Shown in pieces: positions 62,930-64,000 of a stretch of 64,000 nucleotides of DNA (the first letter of the stretch is position 1; each line of letters starts with the position of its first letter). Made by a program: the position numbers and the translations under genes. The DNA is from Bacillota bacterium (lineage in GTDB: Bacteria; Bacillota; Sulfobacillia; Sulfobacillales; Sulfobacillaceae): NCBI GenBank assembly GCA_021821465.1, contig JAKACM010000007.1:1-64000 (forward strand). Direction: 5' to 3'. The notes below the pieces were generated by a model. It searched no databases. It saw nothing but the letters and a program-made list of their open reading frames with translations, and was not told the DNA's origin.

Positions 62930-62953
62930 CCCGATAAAAGGAGTCGAAAAAAC

Positions 62954-63877
62954 GTGGACAATCGCCTATTGGTTTTTTTAGCCACAGCACAAGAAGGACA
63001 TATAACCGGAGCAGCCCGTACCTTAAACCTTTCCGTTTCGGCTGCCTCACATCAAATTGCGCAATTGGAACTGGAATTTGGGACACCCCTCTTTGTACGC
63101 GGGAACCGAGGAATGCATCTGACCCCGGCCGGGCAAGCACTTCATTCCTATGCCAATCAAATTGAAGCCTTGTGGCAAACGGCACAGAGGGAGGTACGGC
63201 AAACAGCTGAAGGCGAACAATGGGTTCATCTGGCCGCTTCTCACACCGTCACCGAATTTTTCCTTCCCGATCCTTTAGGAGAATTTCGCCGCACACATCC
63301 CGCTGTCCATCTTCACTTAACCATGGCGAACAGTCACGATGTCATCAGTAACGTGGAGATGGGCCAAGTGGACTTTGGAATTGCAGAAGGCAGACTAAGT
63401 CACCGAAAATTGCAAGTCACCAATTTATGGCAAGATCATCTGGGGTTGATTATGCCTCGCTCACATCCTTGGGCTCTTCGCCCGGAAATTACTCTCAAGG
63501 ACCTCCAAAGCGTTGATCTGATTCTCAGGGAAGAGGGTTCGGGAACGCGCGGGATTCTGGACCAGGCTCTTAATCGACACGACCTCCACATATCGGATCT
63601 TCGGGTTATGGCCGAGCTATCCTCGATTCGGGCCATTATGGATCTCGTTCACCATAATATTGGTTTGTCAGTCATGTCCTGGATAACGGCACGAAAAACT
63701 GCGGACGTAGCGTTTGTCCCAATTGCCGAACTCGAATTAACCCGCCAAATTCATCTCATCCAAAGCTCTCAGCCCCAAGAGCGTCCTCAGGTCAATAATC
63801 TTATCCAGGTTCTGGTGCGACGAGCCTACGAGTTTAACTCCCATAGTCCGAACACCCTCAACCCCTTAAATGACTGA
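62954..63877 (+). CDS. LysR family transcriptional regulator
   Basis: A 307-residue LysR protein. The helix-turn-helix is FLATAQEGHITGAARTLNLS and VSAASHQIAQLELEFGTPLF; the effector domain has SHPWALRPEITLKDLQSVDL and ILREEGSGTRGIL. Start is GTG 62954 with AAGGAG nine bases upstream. It is convergent with a leftward membrane-protein gene whose end is at 63896, a common regulator-exporter arrangement. Confidence 0.9.
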   Translation: MDNRLLVFLATAQEGHITGAARTLNLSVSAASHQIAQLELEFGTPLFVRGNRGMHLTPAGQALHSYANQIEALWQTAQREVRQTAEGEQWVHLAASHTVTEFFLPDPLGEFRRTHPAVHLHLTMANSHDVISNVEMGQVDFGIAEGRLSHRKLQVTNLWQDHLGLIMPRSHPWALRPEITLKDLQSVDLILREEGSGTRGILDQALNRHDLHISDLRVMAELSSIRAIMDLVHHNIGLSVMSWITARKTADVAFVPIAELELTRQIHLIQSSQPQERPQVNNLIQVLVRRAYEFNSHSPNTLNPLND

Positions 63878-63895
63878 GAAATGCCCACCAAGGTA

Positions 63896-64000
63896 TTATC
63901 TGACTGAATAAAACAAACTCAGCATCAACACCCCCAGAGTCCCAAACACGACCCAACCCAGGTAGGCCGGCGTCGACCCGGACTGGATTTTCCGAATTTG
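63896..64000 (-). CDS. Membrane protein, C-terminal end (partial)
   Basis: The minus strand frame from the window edge reads QIRKIQSGSTPAYLGWVVFG, then TLGVLMLSLFYSVR before the stop at 63896-63898. It looks like the last transmembrane helix of a membrane protein. The rest lies beyond the window, so the family cannot be named. Confidence 0.5.
   Translation of the reverse strand, partial: QIRKIQSGSTPAYLGWVVFGTLGVLMLSLFYSVR

Noticed and set aside
1-64000. CRISPR arrays and rRNA genes
   Set aside because: No regularly spaced direct repeats and no rRNA-like sequence were seen.

Overview
The window reads as chromosomal DNA of an endospore-forming, Gram-positive-type bacterium (Bacillota). Seen in the sequence: two alpha/beta-type small acid-soluble spore proteins (21532-21699 and 48966-49184), strong AGGAGG-type ribosome binding sites, frequent GTG/TTG starts and a DNA polymerase I without an obvious proofreading active site. 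Long-range gene content (chromate-type genes, many transporters, IS remnants, complete amino-acid biosynthesis) fits a metal-exposed acidophile such as Sulfobacillus, but the genus is an inference.

Layout. 1-4528: end of a sugar ABC permease, an SMP-30 lactonase, a GntR regulator, an IS1595-type transposase remnant, a CofE-like protein and a class I aldolase; it looks like a sugar or sugar-acid catabolic locus. 4800-10400: a degraded mobile/plasmid-derived island. It holds three 38-bp ends of a Tn3-type transposon, a serine resolvase split by an IS4-type element with a 13-bp target duplication, three copies (one intact) of an unrecognised protein family, a frameshifted secreted protein, a 26-residue peptide gene, and a frameshifted plasmid-type helix-turn-helix gene preceded by interleaved dyads. 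10949-13027: LysR regulator divergent from a two-cysteine-motif permease. 13275-16620: HD hydrolase, DUF2203, cobalamin adenosyltransferase, VanW-type protein, and a degenerate stretch with a perfect 23-bp hairpin. 16621-19546: MFS transporter and split, duplicated chrB genes around a 24-bp palindrome.

20384-28810: homoserine dehydrogenase, a spore protein, and a leftward housekeeping block (lytic transglycosylase, coaE, solute-binding protein, mutM, polA), then an alpha/beta hydrolase and tRNA-Leu(CAA) with IS607 debris against its promoter. 29614-39309: glnA, superoxide dismutase, and a nearly complete rightward histidine operon hisC / hisZ-G-D-B-H-A-F-IE with overlapping genes. 39263-43583: an uncharacterised 438-residue protein, a small protein, a dead tnpB and about 840 bases without genes.

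43584-64000: a two-component system followed by a secreted repeat protein, an MFS transporter, a spore protein, a zinc-lobed dehydrogenase, a deacetylase-like / glycosyltransferase pair, CsaA, an HD phosphohydrolase, an NRAMP-related transporter, an M20 peptidase - serine acetyltransferase - hypothetical - threonine-dehydratase-type run, a cysteine-rich 54-residue protein, a TehA/SLAC1-type transporter, a family 2 glycosyltransferase, a LysR regulator and the end of a leftward membrane protein. Most genes are ordinary; the accessory interest lies in 4800-10400, 16000-20300 and around 28800-29500.
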